From positions 124,001 through 188,000 of the forward strand of contig NZ_JAGMTU010000002.1 in the NCBI RefSeq assembly GCF_023703415.1: DNA of 64,000 nt, written 5' to 3'. The DNA is from Microbacterium sp. USTB-Y (GTDB lineage Bacteria; Actinomycetota; Actinomycetes; Actinomycetales; Microbacteriaceae). Each line of letters opens with the position of its first letter. Position 1 is the first letter of the stretch. Below are positions 19,064 through 27,730 of this stretch, piece after piece. Under the pieces are notes generated by a model, which had not been told where the DNA came from, made no database searches, and saw nothing but the letters and a program-made list of their open reading frames with translations. The translations under genes and the position numbers were made by a program.

Positions 19064-19420
19064 TCAGGCGTCGGTCTTGCGCTGCCACAGGCCGAACCGG
19101 TTGCCCGCCGGGTCGGTCAGATGAGCGAAGAGGATGACCCCGTTGTCCACCAGAGGCAGAACCGTCCCCGCGCCGTGGGAGAGCGCGGACGCGATGCTCG
19201 TCTCGATGTCGGCGACCTCGACGTAGAACACCGCCCAGGTGCCCGACCCGATGCCGCTCGTGTCCCAGAGCCCGCCGCCGGTGTCGTTCACCATGCTGTA
19301 GCCCGCGGGTCCCGCGGGGCCGAAGCTCCAGCCGAAAACCTCGCCGTAGAACGCACGCGCCGCCTCGGGGTCGGGCGTGCCGATCTCGTAGTAGTTCACC
19401 GTGTTCATGGTCTCGTTCAT
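19064..19420 (-). CDS. VOC (glyoxalase/bleomycin-resistance fold) family protein
   Basis: The 118-residue single-domain protein has the typical EIGTPDPEAARAFYGEVFGW opening and the closing strand DPAGNRFGLWQ. Function could be an isomerase/lyase or ligand binding; key metal residues cannot be assigned with confidence. ATG at 19420 (MNETMN) is chosen because GAGAGG lies 9 nt upstream; ATGs at 19426 and 19408 are alternatives. It lies directly downstream of the MerR gene on the same strand, behind a promoter with MerR-type spacing. Confidence 0.8.
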   Translation of the reverse strand: MNETMNTVNYYEIGTPDPEAARAFYGEVFGWSFGPAGPAGYSMVNDTGGGLWDTSGIGSGTWAVFYVEVADIETSIASALSHGAGTVLPLVDNGVILFAHLTDPAGNRFGLWQRKTDA

Positions 19421-19473
19421 CCCCATCGTCCTCTCGATCTGCGGCGCCGGTCGATCCCGGCGCCCGCAGATCA

Positions 19474-19504
19474 AGGCTGGAACCTGCCACAGTGGCAGAG
19501 TCAA
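19474..19504 (-). promoter_or_regulatory. MerR-type promoter with 19-bp spacer
   Basis: On the minus strand a -35 TTGACT (19504-19499) is followed by the palindrome CTGCCACTGTGGCAG (19498-19484) inside a 19-bp spacer and a CAGCCT -10-like hexamer (19479-19474). Long-spacer promoters with a dyad in the spacer are the hallmark of MerR-family control, and the adjacent gene encodes a MerR protein. Confidence 0.68.
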
Positions 19505-19538
19505 GCCCGCCGTCCGACGGAGGCGCGTCGGGGCGGAG

Positions 19539-20435
19539 TCACGCGATCGGGATGTTGACCTCGGTCACCCACTGGTCCGGGTCGTCGGTCCGCCCGGGGC
19601 CGACGACGTACAGGTTGAACACGGGGCCGATCTGGGTGCGGCCGTGCTGCGCGACCCACTCGCCGAGCGCCTCCGTCGCCCGCCCGATCGACTCGAACCC
19701 GCCCCGGTGCGTCGTCCAGGCGACCCGGCGGGACGGGAGATCGACGATCTCGAAGCCGTGCCGCGGCGTGAACGGGCCGCGGTAGTCGCGCCAGATGGCC
19801 ATCTCCACGTCGTCGTCGCGGTACTCGGCGTCGAAGTACGTCGCACCGATCAGGTCTCCGAACATGCTCGGATCCACCTCCGCGGGGGAGGCGAGCAGGT
19901 CGCGCAGGTCGGACCAGAGCTCGCCCTCCGCCGGGTAGCACGCCACCGTCCGATGCAGGGCGAGCACGCGGGCCGCGGAGAACGTCCGCTCGCCGACGAC
20001 CGGCTCCACGCCGTCGATCCCGGCGATCAGGGAGCGGGTGAGACGCCGCTGAGCGGCCAGCTGCTCAACGGCCTCGTCGAGTCCGACGACATGCGCTTCC
20101 AGGCGTTCGTGAAGGGTCTCCGGCGACTCCTGGAACAGCGGCAGCAGCTCCGCGATCAGCGGGATCCCGCAGCCCGCATCGCGGAGCGATCGGATCCGCC
20201 CCGCCGTGCGCAGCTGTTCGGGCGCATATCGGCGGTACCCGGTGAACGGGTCGACTTCGGCGGGGGCGAGGAGTCCGCGCTCGTCGTAGTGGCGCAGCAT
20301 CCGCACGCTGATCCGCGAGTACCGGGAGAAGTCTCCGATGCTCAGCAGGGCGCCGCCGATGCGTGCCGGCGAGGTCGGAACGGCGAGGGGACCGACGGGT
20401 CGTGCCCCTTCGTCACACTGCTCGTCACGGGTCAT
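19539..20435 (-). CDS. MerR-family regulator with GyrI-like effector domain
   Basis: The protein has 298 residues from the ATG at 20435. A MerR helix-turn-helix begins at about residue 31 (LSIGDFSRYSRISVRMLRHY, then FTGYRRY), followed by a linker coiled coil at about 100-150. A GyrI/AraC effector-binding-like domain (EIVDLPSRRVAWTTHRGGF to VTEVNIPIA) follows. The 30 residues before the HTH are unusual, but no better start is seen. The VOC gene directly downstream is its likely target. Confidence 0.85.
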   Translation of the reverse strand: MTRDEQCDEGARPVGPLAVPTSPARIGGALLSIGDFSRYSRISVRMLRHYDERGLLAPAEVDPFTGYRRYAPEQLRTAGRIRSLRDAGCGIPLIAELLPLFQESPETLHERLEAHVVGLDEAVEQLAAQRRLTRSLIAGIDGVEPVVGERTFSAARVLALHRTVACYPAEGELWSDLRDLLASPAEVDPSMFGDLIGATYFDAEYRDDDVEMAIWRDYRGPFTPRHGFEIVDLPSRRVAWTTHRGGFESIGRATEALGEWVAQHGRTQIGPVFNLYVVGPGRTDDPDQWVTEVNIPIA

Positions 20436-20519
20436 GCCCGGCATTCTGCCATTCAGTCCTCGCGTCGCCCAGCGGTGTCCGGGCCGTGCCCGTGGACACG
20501 CCCGAGAACGGGGCCCGGT

Positions 20520-20548
20520 TTGGCGAAGCGTGGATCCTCGGCTAATGT
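20520..20548 (+). promoter_or_regulatory. Promoter of the tRNA-Gly/Cys/Val cluster
   Basis: TTGGCG (20520-20525) and TAATGT (20543-20548) are separated by 17 bp and lie 38 bp upstream of the first tRNA. Confidence 0.55.
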
Positions 20549-20585
20549 ATTTCAAGTGCCCGGGACACCGGGGAAAACACAAAAC

Positions 20586-20661
20586 GCGGATGTAGCGCAG
20601 TTGGTAGCGCACAACCTTGCCAAGGTTGGGGTCGCGAGTTCGAGTCTCGTCATCCGCTCCA
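20586..20661 (+). tRNA. tRNA-Gly (GCC)
   Basis: Acceptor arms GCGGATG (20586-20592) and CATCCGC (20651-20657) pair. Anticodon stem CAACC/GGTTG closes loop TTGCCAA, giving GCC. CCA is encoded at 20659-20661. A 7-bp hairpin at 20668-20685 follows in the spacer. Confidence 0.96.
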
Positions 20662-20709
20662 GTGCAGGAGCCCCTTCGGGGGCTTCCGCATGTGGGTTCG
20701 AATCCACAT

Positions 20710-20780
20710 GGTGGCGTGGCCGAGAGGCTAGGCACCGGCCTGCAAAGCCGTTTACACGGGTTCGAATCCCGTCGCCACCT
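20710..20780 (+). tRNA. tRNA-Cys (GCA)
   Basis: Acceptor arms GGTGGCG (20710-20716) and CGCCACC (20773-20779) pair. The anticodon loop CTGCAAA gives GCA, and the T arm is CGGGTTCGAATCCCG. CCA is not encoded. The 71-nt length is usual for tRNA-Cys. Confidence 0.95.
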
Positions 20781-20809
20781 CGCTCTTCTCAACTGAATAG
20801 CCTGAACAG

Positions 20810-20881
20810 GCGCGATTGGCGCAGCGGTAGCGCGCTTCCCTGACACGGAAGAGGTCACTGGTTCGATCCCAGTATCGCGCA
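20810..20881 (+). tRNA. tRNA-Val (GAC)
   Basis: Acceptor arms GCGCGAT (20810-20816) and ATCGCGC (20874-20880) pair. Anticodon stem CTTCC/GGAAG closes loop CTGACAC, giving GAC. CCA is not encoded. Confidence 0.95.
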
Positions 20882-20887
20882 CAGGAG

Positions 20888-20912
20888 AAACCCCCGGCTT
20901 ACCCGGGGGTTT
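20888..20912 (+). terminator. Intrinsic terminator after the tRNA cluster
   Basis: AAACCCCCGG (20888-20897) pairs perfectly with CCGGGGGTTT (20903-20912) around a 5-nt loop. A TTTCGTCGTTT-like tail follows. Confidence 0.85.
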
Positions 20913-20972
20913 CGTCGTTTCCGGGTGAGGGCGTTCCTCGTCACGAAGCGCCTCGCGTCCTAGCCTGGAGCG

Positions 20973-21572
20973 ATGCACAAGACGCTTGCCGCCACCGCCG
21001 CCGCTCTGGCGGCCGCCGGTGCTGCCTTCCTGTTCTGGGGAGAGGTCGTGTCGGCGCGTGCGAGCAGGCGCGGACTGGCGGCGGGCCGCCCCGGGGCGCG
21101 GCGCACGGTGCTCGTCCTCGGCTACGGCAATCGCGGTGCCCGCGCCAACGCGGTGAACCGCTTCCGCGTCCGCGCAGGGCTCCGCACCCTGCGCACCCCG
21201 GACGATGTGCTGGTCTTCTCCGGGGGTGCGGTGCGCGGGGCGGAGCCGGAGGCGCGGATCCTCGCCCGGTACGCCGCGCAGCGCGGCTTCTCCGGGACCA
21301 CCCTCGTCGAGACCGCGAGCCGGACCACCGAGGAGAACATCGCCTACTCCCTCCCGCTCCTCGAAGACGCCGTGGAGCTCGCGATCGTGTCGAACGCCCT
21401 GCACGCCGAGCGCGCCCGGGGGCTGCTGCGGGCCGCCCGCCCGGATCTCGCCGCCCGGCTCATCCGCGCCGACGACTACCGCTTCGGAGAGATCACCGTG
21501 ATCAAGGCGATCGCGGCAGCCCTGACCCTCCGGAAGGGGCACCGAGATCGCCGGGATCCGGCGCCGCGCTAG
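20973..21572 (+). CDS. YdcF/SanA-like DUF218 protein
   Basis: The 199-residue protein has an N-terminal hydrophobic segment (about 3-24) and a DUF218 domain: VLVLGYG, then SGGAVRGAEPEA and ETASRTTEENIAYSLPLL. DUF218 proteins are linked to envelope physiology; the substrate is unknown. TAGCCT lies 6 nt before the ATG, so the message is probably leaderless. Confidence 0.8.
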   Translation: MHKTLAATAAALAAAGAAFLFWGEVVSARASRRGLAAGRPGARRTVLVLGYGNRGARANAVNRFRVRAGLRTLRTPDDVLVFSGGAVRGAEPEARILARYAAQRGFSGTTLVETASRTTEENIAYSLPLLEDAVELAIVSNALHAERARGLLRAARPDLAARLIRADDYRFGEITVIKAIAAALTLRKGHRDRRDPAPR

Positions 21573-21633
21573 GTTGGACGCTGCACGATTCCGCGGCGAG
21601 GCTGCGGGGTCCCGAGGGGAAACGGGGAGCAGC

Positions 21634-22896
21634 ATGACGAACGCGGTCGAACGGTATCGACACGGACTGCGGCCGATGCGCGGGCGTCCCCGGCATGAGC
21701 CGCACCGCGCGGCGACGCCGCTCGAGGCGCTCTACGATCTCGTGTTCGCCGCGGCGTTCGGGGTGGCCGGGGCGCAGTTCGCGGCCGGCGTCGCCGCCGG
21801 CCACGGGGGAGCGGCGGTTGGCGCGTTCGCCTTCGCGACCGCCGCCGTCATCTGGGCGTGGATCAACTTCGCCTGGTTCGCCTCCGCCTTCGACACCGAC
21901 GACTGGCTGTTCCGCGTCTTCACGATGGTGCAGATGTCCGGCGTGATCGTGCTCGCGATCGGGTTGCCGCGGATGTTCGAGTCCCTCGAGCTCGACGGTG
22001 TGTTCGACAACCGCATCATGGTGGCGGGCTACATCGTCATGCGGGTCGGACTCCTGGCGCAGTGGCTGCGTGCAGCGCGAGACCCCGCCTATCGCCGGCA
22101 CGCGCTCACCTACGTCGTGTTCATCGCGATCGCTCAGCTCGGCTGGGTCGTGGTGGCCTGGGCGCCGCTGCCGTTCGGAGCCGCGATCCTCGCGGCCGCG
22201 CTGTGCTGGCTGGTCGAGCTCGGCGGCCCGGTCGTCGCGGAGCGCAAGGGCGAAGGCGAGGGACGGGGCACGCCCTGGCACGCGCACCACATCGCCGAGC
22301 GCTATTCCCTGCTGACGATCATCGCCCTGGGCGAGACGGTCATCGGAACCCTCGCCGCAGCCCAGGAGATCTCGGAGACCCAGGGCTGGACCGGTGACGC
22401 CGTGGTGGTGATCGGTGCGGGCGTCGCGATGACCTTCGCCCTGTGGTGGTCGTACACGATGATGCCGTCCGGTGCGATCCTCGCCGTCCATCGTCGACGC
22501 TCGTTCGTCTGGGGATACGGCCACGCGTTCATCTTCGCGAGCGTCGCCGCAGTCGGGGCCGGCCTGCACGCCATCGGTTACGCCTTCCGCCATGAGCACC
22601 CGCTCGCGACACCCGTGGTCATCCTCATGATCGCGATCCCCGTGATCGTCTTCATGGTCTCGATCTCGCTGCTGCATTCGTATCTCGTGCACTCGCTGAT
22701 GAAGGGCCTGCCGTTGCACGCCCTCGCCATGGTGCTGCCGGTGCTCGGCATCGTGCTCGCGTTCGCCGGCCTGCCGCTGTGGGCCTGCCTGCTCGTCGTG
22801 CTGGCGGGCCCCGTGCTCGTCGTCGTCGCATACGAGGCCGGCGGATGGCGGCTCGCGCAGCGGCACCTGGACCAGGCTCTGGCGGTCGCGGCGTAG
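21634..22896 (+). CDS. Low temperature requirement A (LtrA) family membrane protein
   Basis: This 420-residue protein has about ten to twelve predicted membrane segments. Family motifs are TPLEALYDLVFAAAFG near the N-terminus and HHIAERYSLLTIIALGET at about 210-230. The function is poorly defined. The ATG at 21634 follows GGGGAG; the frame is open 20 codons further upstream without a ribosome site. The TAG stop (22894-22896) is the first half of the TAGGAT hexamer that serves the leader ORF downstream. Confidence 0.85.
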   Translation: MTNAVERYRHGLRPMRGRPRHEPHRAATPLEALYDLVFAAAFGVAGAQFAAGVAAGHGGAAVGAFAFATAAVIWAWINFAWFASAFDTDDWLFRVFTMVQMSGVIVLAIGLPRMFESLELDGVFDNRIMVAGYIVMRVGLLAQWLRAARDPAYRRHALTYVVFIAIAQLGWVVVAWAPLPFGAAILAAALCWLVELGGPVVAERKGEGEGRGTPWHAHHIAERYSLLTIIALGETVIGTLAAAQEISETQGWTGDAVVVIGAGVAMTFALWWSYTMMPSGAILAVHRRRSFVWGYGHAFIFASVAAVGAGLHAIGYAFRHEHPLATPVVILMIAIPVIVFMVSISLLHSYLVHSLMKGLPLHALAMVLPVLGIVLAFAGLPLWACLLVVLAGPVLVVVAYEAGGWRLAQRHLDQALAVAA

Positions 22897-22905
22897 GATT
22901 CTCCT

Positions 22906-22974
22906 ATGGACTTCGCCCGGCTGACGCACGCGACCCCGATCGCGCTCAGCGGCACGCGAACTCTCAGGGCCTGA
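22906..22974 (+). CDS. Candidate threonine-containing leader peptide of thrS
   Basis: This 22-codon ORF encodes a peptide starting MDFARLTHATPI and ending GTRTLRA. Four of its 22 residues are Thr (positions 7, 10, 17 and 19). Its ATG lies 6 nt after TAGGAT (22894-22899), so it would be the first codon of a leaderless transcript. The stop is 63 nt before the thrS start and a GC-rich hairpin follows at 22982-22997. This fits a leader for attenuation by charged tRNA-Thr. The inference rests on position and composition only. Confidence 0.5.
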   Translation: MDFARLTHATPIALSGTRTLRA

Positions 22975-23037
22975 GCGGGCAGGGCGCCGACGCGCCCGAA
23001 GCTGAGCCGAGACCATCGCCAAACTGGAGAACTTCCT
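22975..23037 (+). promoter_or_regulatory. thrS leader region with GC hairpin and ribosome site
   Basis: GGGCGC (22982-22987) and GCGCCC (22992-22997) form a 6-bp hairpin with loop CGAC immediately after the short ORF. GGAGA (23026-23030) is 7 nt upstream of the TTG start of thrS and decides that start. I see no T-box or other known riboswitch pattern. Confidence 0.4.
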
Positions 23038-25071
23038 TTGTCTGAGAACCCTGTGTCCGCCCCCGCATCGCCGTCCTACCCCTGCGACGGCTTCGCGCTC
23101 TACGGCGCGAACGGCCCGTACAGCGATCGTTCCGTGATCGCCATGCTCGTCAACGGGCAGCAGAAGGACCTCGCCGCCCTCGTCAACGAGGACGACGACG
23201 TCCAGCCCATCAGGATCGACAGCCCCGAGGGCCTCGCGATCCTGCGCCACTCCACCGCCCACGTGCTCGCCCAGGCTGTGCAGCGCATCAAGCCTCAGGC
23301 CAACCTCGGCATCGGCCCGCCCATCACCGACGGCTTCTACTACGACTTCGGCGTGGACACCCCGTTCACGCCGGAGGACGTCAAGGCGATCTCCAAGGAG
23401 ATGCAGCGGATCCAGCGCGAGGGCCAGCGCTTCGTGCGCCGGGTCGTGAGCGACGACGAGGCGCGTGCCGAGCTCGCCGACGAGCCGTTCAAGCTCGAGC
23501 TCATCGGGCTCAAGGGTCCCGGCGCCGACAAGACCGAGGGCGCCTCGGTCGAGGTCGGCGAGGGCGAGCTCACCATCTACGACAACGTGGCCAAGGACGG
23601 CGAGGTCGTCTGGAAGGATCTCTGCCGCGGTCCGCACCTGCCGAACACCCGCATGATCGGCAACGGATGGGACCTCACGCGGATCGCCGCTGCCTATTGG
23701 CGCGGATCCGAGAAGAACCCGCAGCTGCAGCGCATCTACGGCACGGCCTGGCCGACCAAGGACGAGCTGCGTGCCTACCAGCAGCGCCTGGAGGAGGCGG
23801 CCAAGCGCGACCACCGCCGCCTGGGCAAGGAGCTCGACCTGTTCTCGTTCCCGGACGAGATCGGATCCGGTCTGTCCGTCTGGCATCCGCGGGGCGGCAT
23901 CATCCGCGGCGAGATGGAGCAGCATGCGCGCCGTCGGCACATCGCCGACGGCTACACCTACGTGTACACGCCGCACATCTCGAAGGAAGACCTCTTCCTC
24001 ACGTCCAACCACCTCGTCACCTACCGCGACGGCATGTTCCCGCCGATCCGGATGGACGAGGAGCGCGACGAGGACGGGCACGTCACGAAGCAGGGCCAGG
24101 ACTATTACCTGAAGCCCATGAACTGCCCGATGCACATCCTCATCTACAAGGAGCGGGCGCGCAGCTACCGCGACCTGCCGCTGCGGTTCGCCGAGAACGG
24201 CACCGTCTACCGCAACGAGCTCTCCGGAGCCCTGCACGGCCTCACGCGCGTGCGCGGCTTCACCCAGGACGACTCGCACCTGTTCGTGACGCCGGACCAG
24301 CTCGAGGCCGAGGTCACCAAGGTCCTCGAGTTCATCCTGTCGATGCTGCGCGACTTCGGTCTCAACGACTTCGAGCTCGAGCTCTCGATGCGCGACGACG
24401 AGAAGGACAAGTGGATCGGATCCGACGAGTTCTGGGAGTACTCCACGAACGCGCTGCGCAACGTGGCCCTGGCCTCCGGTCTGAAGCTCACCGAGGTCCC
24501 CGGCGAGGCGGCCTTCTACGGTCCGAAGATCGACCTCAAGACGACCGACGCGATCGGCCGGGTGTGGCAGCTGTCCACGGTGCAGGTCGACCCGAACCTG
24601 CCGGAGCGCTTCGGACTCGAGTTCACCGACAAGGACGGGCAGAAGAAGCGCCCGATCATGATCCACCGGGCCCTCTTCGGTTCGATCGAGCGGTTCTTCG
24701 CGATCCTGCTCGAGCACTACGCGGGCGACTTCCCGCTGTGGCTCTCGCCGGTGCAGGTCGTCGGGATTCCCGTCGCCGACACGTTCGCCGACTATCTCGA
24801 CGACGCCGTCTCCGCTCTGCGCGCGGCGGGTGTGCGCGCCGAGGTCGACCACTCGGACGAGCGCATGCAGAAGAAGATCCGCAACCACACCACGGGCAAG
24901 GTCCCGCTCATCCTCATCGCAGGGGAGCAGGACCGGGCCGCGGGAACGGTCTCGTTCCGGTTCCGCGACGGCACCCAGGAGAACGGCGTTCCGCTCGCGG
25001 AGGCCGTCGACCGCGTGCGTCGGGCGATCGAGAGTCACGCGCTGATCCAGACCGCCGGCGACCTGGCATGA
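23038..25071 (+). CDS. thrS: Threonyl-tRNA synthetase
   Basis: The class II synthetase has 677 residues. An N-terminal TGS domain covers roughly 15-65. The editing domain carries the HSTAHVLAQ Zn motif (His71, His75). The catalytic core includes [11 protein letters not shown] (zinc Cys), the motif 2 region [11 protein letters not shown] and [11 protein letters not shown] in motif 3. A C-terminal anticodon-binding domain ([12 protein letters not shown]) closes the protein. Translation starts at a rare TTG, supported by GGAGA 7 nt upstream; a GTG five codons on is the alternative. It overlaps the HIT gene by ATGA. Confidence 0.97.
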   Translation: MSENPVSAPASPSYPCDGFALYGANGPYSDRSVIAMLVNGQQKDLAALVNEDDDVQPIRIDSPEGLAILRHSTAHVLAQAVQRIKPQANLGIGPPITDGFYYDFGVDTPFTPEDVKAISKEMQRIQREGQRFVRRVVSDDEARAELADEPFKLELIGLKGPGADKTEGASVEVGEGELTIYDNVAKDGEVVWKDLCRGPHLPNTRMIGNGWDLTRIAAAYWRGSEKNPQLQRIYGTAWPTKDELRAYQQRLEEAAKRDHRRLGKELDLFSFPDEIGSGLSVWHPRGGIIRGEMEQHARRRHIADGYTYVYTPHISKEDLFLTSNHLVTYRDGMFPPIRMDEERDEDGHVTKQGQDYYLKPMNCPMHILIYKERARSYRDLPLRFAENGTVYRNELSGALHGLTRVRGFTQDDSHLFVTPDQLEAEVTKVLEFILSMLRDFGLNDFELELSMRDDEKDKWIGSDEFWEYSTNALRNVALASGLKLTEVPGEAAFYGPKIDLKTTDAIGRVWQLSTVQVDPNLPERFGLEFTDKDGQKKRPIMIHRALFGSIERFFAILLEHYAGDFPLWLSPVQVVGIPVADTFADYLDDAVSALRAAGVRAEVDHSDERMQKKIRNHTTGKVPLILIAGEQDRAAGTVSFRFRDGTQENGVPLAEAVDRVRRAIESHALIQTAGDLA

Positions 25072-25628
25072 GCGACGTCGGGGACGCGGGCGCGGGCGCG
25101 CAGCTGGAAGACGCCGCGCACCTCGCCGGCGTCCCCGACGAGTTCCAGCGCCTGTGGGTGCCGCATCGGATGGCGTACATCCAGGCCGGCCCGGAGCCGC
25201 TGCGCGAGGAGTGCCCGTTCTGCGAGGCGCCGAAGCATCCGGACGAGGAGCGGCTCATCGTCGCGCGGGGACGCACCGCGTACGTGCTGCTGAACCTGTT
25301 CCCGTACAACTCGGGCCATCTGCTCGTGTGCCCGTACCGGCACATCGCGACCTACGACGAGGCGACGGCCGAGGAAGTCGCGGAGATCGGCGAGCTCACC
25401 CAGATCGCGATGCGCGTGCTCAAGGCGACCTCGCGCTGCGACGGCTTCAACCTCGGCATGAACCAGGGGGCCATCGCGGGCGCCGGCGTGGACGCGCACC
25501 TGCACCAGCACGTGGTGCCGCGGTGGAACAGCGACGCCAACTTCTTCCCGATCATCGCGAAGACCAAGGCCCTGCCGCAGCTGCTGGGCGACGTGCGCAA
25601 CACGGTCGCGGACGCCTGGCCCGCCTGA
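25068..25628 (+). CDS. HIT-family protein, probable Ap4A-type hydrolase/phosphorylase
   Basis: The 186-residue protein has the histidine triad HLHQHVVP (His144, 146, 148) and an upstream CPFC pair (50-53). It sits directly behind thrS with a 4-nt overlap, as Rv2613c does in M. tuberculosis, where the protein is a diadenosine tetraphosphate phosphorylase. The same activity is a reasonable inference: synthetases make Ap4A and this gene would remove it. Confidence 0.9.
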   Translation: MSDVGDAGAGAQLEDAAHLAGVPDEFQRLWVPHRMAYIQAGPEPLREECPFCEAPKHPDEERLIVARGRTAYVLLNLFPYNSGHLLVCPYRHIATYDEATAEEVAEIGELTQIAMRVLKATSRCDGFNLGMNQGAIAGAGVDAHLHQHVVPRWNSDANFFPIIAKTKALPQLLGDVRNTVADAWPA

Positions 25629-25668
25629 GCCTGGGACGGCGCTCGGCGCGCCGGACCGTGCCTCGTCC

Positions 25669-25742
25669 GAGACCAGGTGGATCGCCCGAGATCAGGCGCC
25701 TTCATCAGGATCCACCCCATCTCGGGCGATCCACCCGATCTC
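25669..25742. terminator. Long palindrome between convergent genes
   Basis: Arms 25676-25692 and 25719-25735 are perfect 17-bp complements; with outer bases the match extends to 24 bp (25669-25692 and 25719-25742) with two mismatches. The left arm contains CGAGACCAGG and CGAGATCAGG offset by 19 bp, the same layout as the palindrome at 6942-7024. Confidence 0.7.
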
Positions 25743-25787
25743 CGCGCGCGGGGTCGCATCCGCGTCGCGTGACCGGCTCGGATCGGC

Positions 25788-26642
25788 TCAGCGCACCTGG
25801 CGTGCCGCGAACTGCAGCGGCGGGTTCGCGTAGAACTCCTGTGCGGGGATGAGCTGCAGCTCACGCTCGCCCGACTCCAGGGTGAGCCTGAGCAGCTCGT
25901 ACACGCTTGACACGGTCCGTTCGAGGGCCGTCTTCGCGTCCTTCGTCTCGACGTAGTGCGCAGTGAAGAGCGCCGCGGTGACGTCGCCGGATCCGTTGGC
26001 CTTCATCGGCAGATGCGGCGTGGCGACGAGCCAGGCGCCCTTGTCGTCGACGGCCAGCATCTCGATCGTCCCTTCTTCGCGGTCGGGGCGCTCGACGCTC
26101 GTCACCAGCACGGTGTTCGGGCCCATCGCGCGCGCCGCGTCGACGGAGGCGAGCGTCGATTCGAGCGTGTCCGGCTCGGTGCCCGTGAGGAAGCCCAGCT
26201 CGAATTGGTTGGGGGTGATGATGTCGGCGACGGGCACGACCTTGTCGCGCAGCAGCACGGGGATCGCGGGAGCGACGAAGCAGCCCGACTTGGCGTTGCC
26301 CATGACGGGGTCGCACGCGTACACCGCGTTCGGGTTGGCGGCCTTGACCCTGGCGACGGCGTCGACGATCACGTCGCCGATGCCCTCGCCGCCCTGATAG
26401 CCGCTCAGCACCGCGTCGATCTCGCCGAGCACGCCGCGCTCCTCGATCCCGGTGATGACCTCGCGGACGTCGTCCGGGGCGATCATCGGTCCGCGCCAGG
26501 CGCCGTAGCCGGTGTGGTTGGAGAAGTTCACCGTGTAGACGGGGAGGACCTCGACGCCGATGCGCTGCAGCGGGAACACCGCGGCGGAGTTGCCGACATG
26601 GCCGTAAGCGACGGCGGACTGGATGGAGAGCACCTTCAGCAT
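25788..26642 (-). CDS. pdxY: Pyridoxal kinase
   Basis: This 284-residue ribokinase-fold enzyme phosphorylates pyridoxal, pyridoxine or pyridoxamine. The N-terminus is [21 protein letters not shown], with [12 protein letters not shown] and the YACDPVMG segment. The anion-hole/catalytic element is [12 protein letters not shown]. It is divergent from pdxS with an 87-bp gap, so salvage and de novo vitamin B6 genes share a control region. PdxY rather than PdxK is a judgement from overall pattern. Confidence 0.9.
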   Translation of the reverse strand: MLKVLSIQSAVAYGHVGNSAAVFPLQRIGVEVLPVYTVNFSNHTGYGAWRGPMIAPDDVREVITGIEERGVLGEIDAVLSGYQGGEGIGDVIVDAVARVKAANPNAVYACDPVMGNAKSGCFVAPAIPVLLRDKVVPVADIITPNQFELGFLTGTEPDTLESTLASVDAARAMGPNTVLVTSVERPDREEGTIEMLAVDDKGAWLVATPHLPMKANGSGDVTAALFTAHYVETKDAKTALERTVSSVYELLRLTLESGERELQLIPAQEFYANPPLQFAARQVR

Positions 26643-26716
26643 CCCTCGATCCTCTCACTTGAGGCGGGGATCCCGCGCCACTGTCTGCGCGGTGTCGGGA
26701 CGCGTAGCAGACAGCG

Positions 26717-26722
26717 TATGAT
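26717..26722 (+). promoter_or_regulatory. -10 hexamer for leaderless pdxS
   Basis: TATGAT lies 7 nt before the pdxS ATG at 26730. No ribosome-binding site fits between, so the transcript probably begins at the start codon. Confidence 0.6.
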
Positions 26723-26729
26723 CTGTCCT

Positions 26730-27632
26730 ATGACAGAACCTGCACCCGAATCGACCACCGGAACCGGCCGCGTCAAGCGCGGCCTCGCCGAGATGCTCAA
26801 GGGCGGCGTCATCATGGACGTCGTCACTCCCGAGCAGGCGAAGATCGCGGAGGATGCGGGTGCCGTCGCCGTCATGGCCCTCGAGCGGGTGCCCGCCGAC
26901 ATCCGCGCCCAGGGCGGCGTGTCGCGCATGAGCGACCCCGACATGATCGACGGGATCATCTCGGCGGTGTCGATCCCGGTGATGGCGAAGGCGCGCATCG
27001 GTCACTTCGTCGAGGCGCAGGTGCTGCAGGAGCTCGGCGTCGACTACATCGACGAGTCCGAGGTGCTCTCGCCGGCCGACTACGTGAACCACATCGACAA
27101 GTGGGGCTTCACCGTGCCCTTCGTCTGCGGCGCGACCAACCTGGGCGAGGCGCTGCGCCGCATCACCGAGGGCGCGGCGATGATCCGCTCCAAGGGCGAG
27201 GCGGGCACCGGTGACGTCTCCGAGGCCATGAAGCACATCCGCACGATCCGCGGCGAGATCGCGCGCCTGACGACCCTGTCCAAGGACGAGCTGTACGTCG
27301 CCGCCAAGGAGCTGCAGGCGCCCTACGAGCTGGTCGCAGAGGTCGCCGAGAAGGGCGCGCTGCCCGTGGTCATGTTCGTGGCCGGGGGAGTGGCGACTCC
27401 TGCCGACGCGGCGATGATGATGCAGCTCGGCGCCGACGGCGTGTTCGTCGGGTCCGGCATCTTCAAGTCGGGCGACCCGGCGGCCCGCGCCGCGGCGATC
27501 GTGAAGGCGACCGCGGCCTACGACGACCCCGCGGTGATCGCGCAGGTCTCCCGGGGCCTCGGCGAGGCCATGGTCGGTATCAACGTGGCGGATCTTCCCG
27601 CTCCGCACCGTCTCGCGGAGCGCGGCTGGTAA
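26730..27632 (+). CDS. pdxS: Pyridoxal 5'-phosphate synthase lyase subunit
   Basis: The 300-residue TIM barrel makes pyridoxal phosphate from ribose 5-phosphate, glyceraldehyde 3-phosphate and ammonia supplied by PdxT. Landmarks are [11 protein letters not shown] with its catalytic Asp, [11 protein letters not shown] with Schiff-base Lys87, and the phosphate-binding [11 protein letters not shown] and [10 protein letters not shown]. PdxT is not the next gene: it lies 8 kb away at 35588. A strong terminator follows at 27649-27686. Confidence 0.97.
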   Translation: MTEPAPESTTGTGRVKRGLAEMLKGGVIMDVVTPEQAKIAEDAGAVAVMALERVPADIRAQGGVSRMSDPDMIDGIISAVSIPVMAKARIGHFVEAQVLQELGVDYIDESEVLSPADYVNHIDKWGFTVPFVCGATNLGEALRRITEGAAMIRSKGEAGTGDVSEAMKHIRTIRGEIARLTTLSKDELYVAAKELQAPYELVAEVAEKGALPVVMFVAGGVATPADAAMMMQLGADGVFVGSGIFKSGDPAARAAAIVKATAAYDDPAVIAQVSRGLGEAMVGINVADLPAPHRLAERGW

Positions 27633-27648
27633 TCCCGGGTCAGATCAG

Positions 27649-27686
27649 GACCGGTGTCCCACGGATGCGTCCGTGGGGCACCGGTC
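27649..27686 (+). terminator. Terminator of pdxS
   Basis: GACCGGTGTCCCACGGA (27649-27665) pairs with 27670-27686 with a single G-T wobble around the loop TGCG. TTCT follows. Confidence 0.85.
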
Positions 27687-27730
27687 TTCTGCCGTCGTAG
27701 CGCGGCGTCGGCGACCTGCACAGCGGGGTG

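Noticed and set aside
20668..20685. Terminator between tRNA-Gly and tRNA-Cys
   Set aside because: The hairpin has only 7 bp and no T tract, and the clear terminator lies after the third tRNA; I treat it as spacer structure.
22975..23037. T-box riboswitch before thrS
   Set aside because: The region is too short and lacks the T-box consensus and specifier-loop layout.
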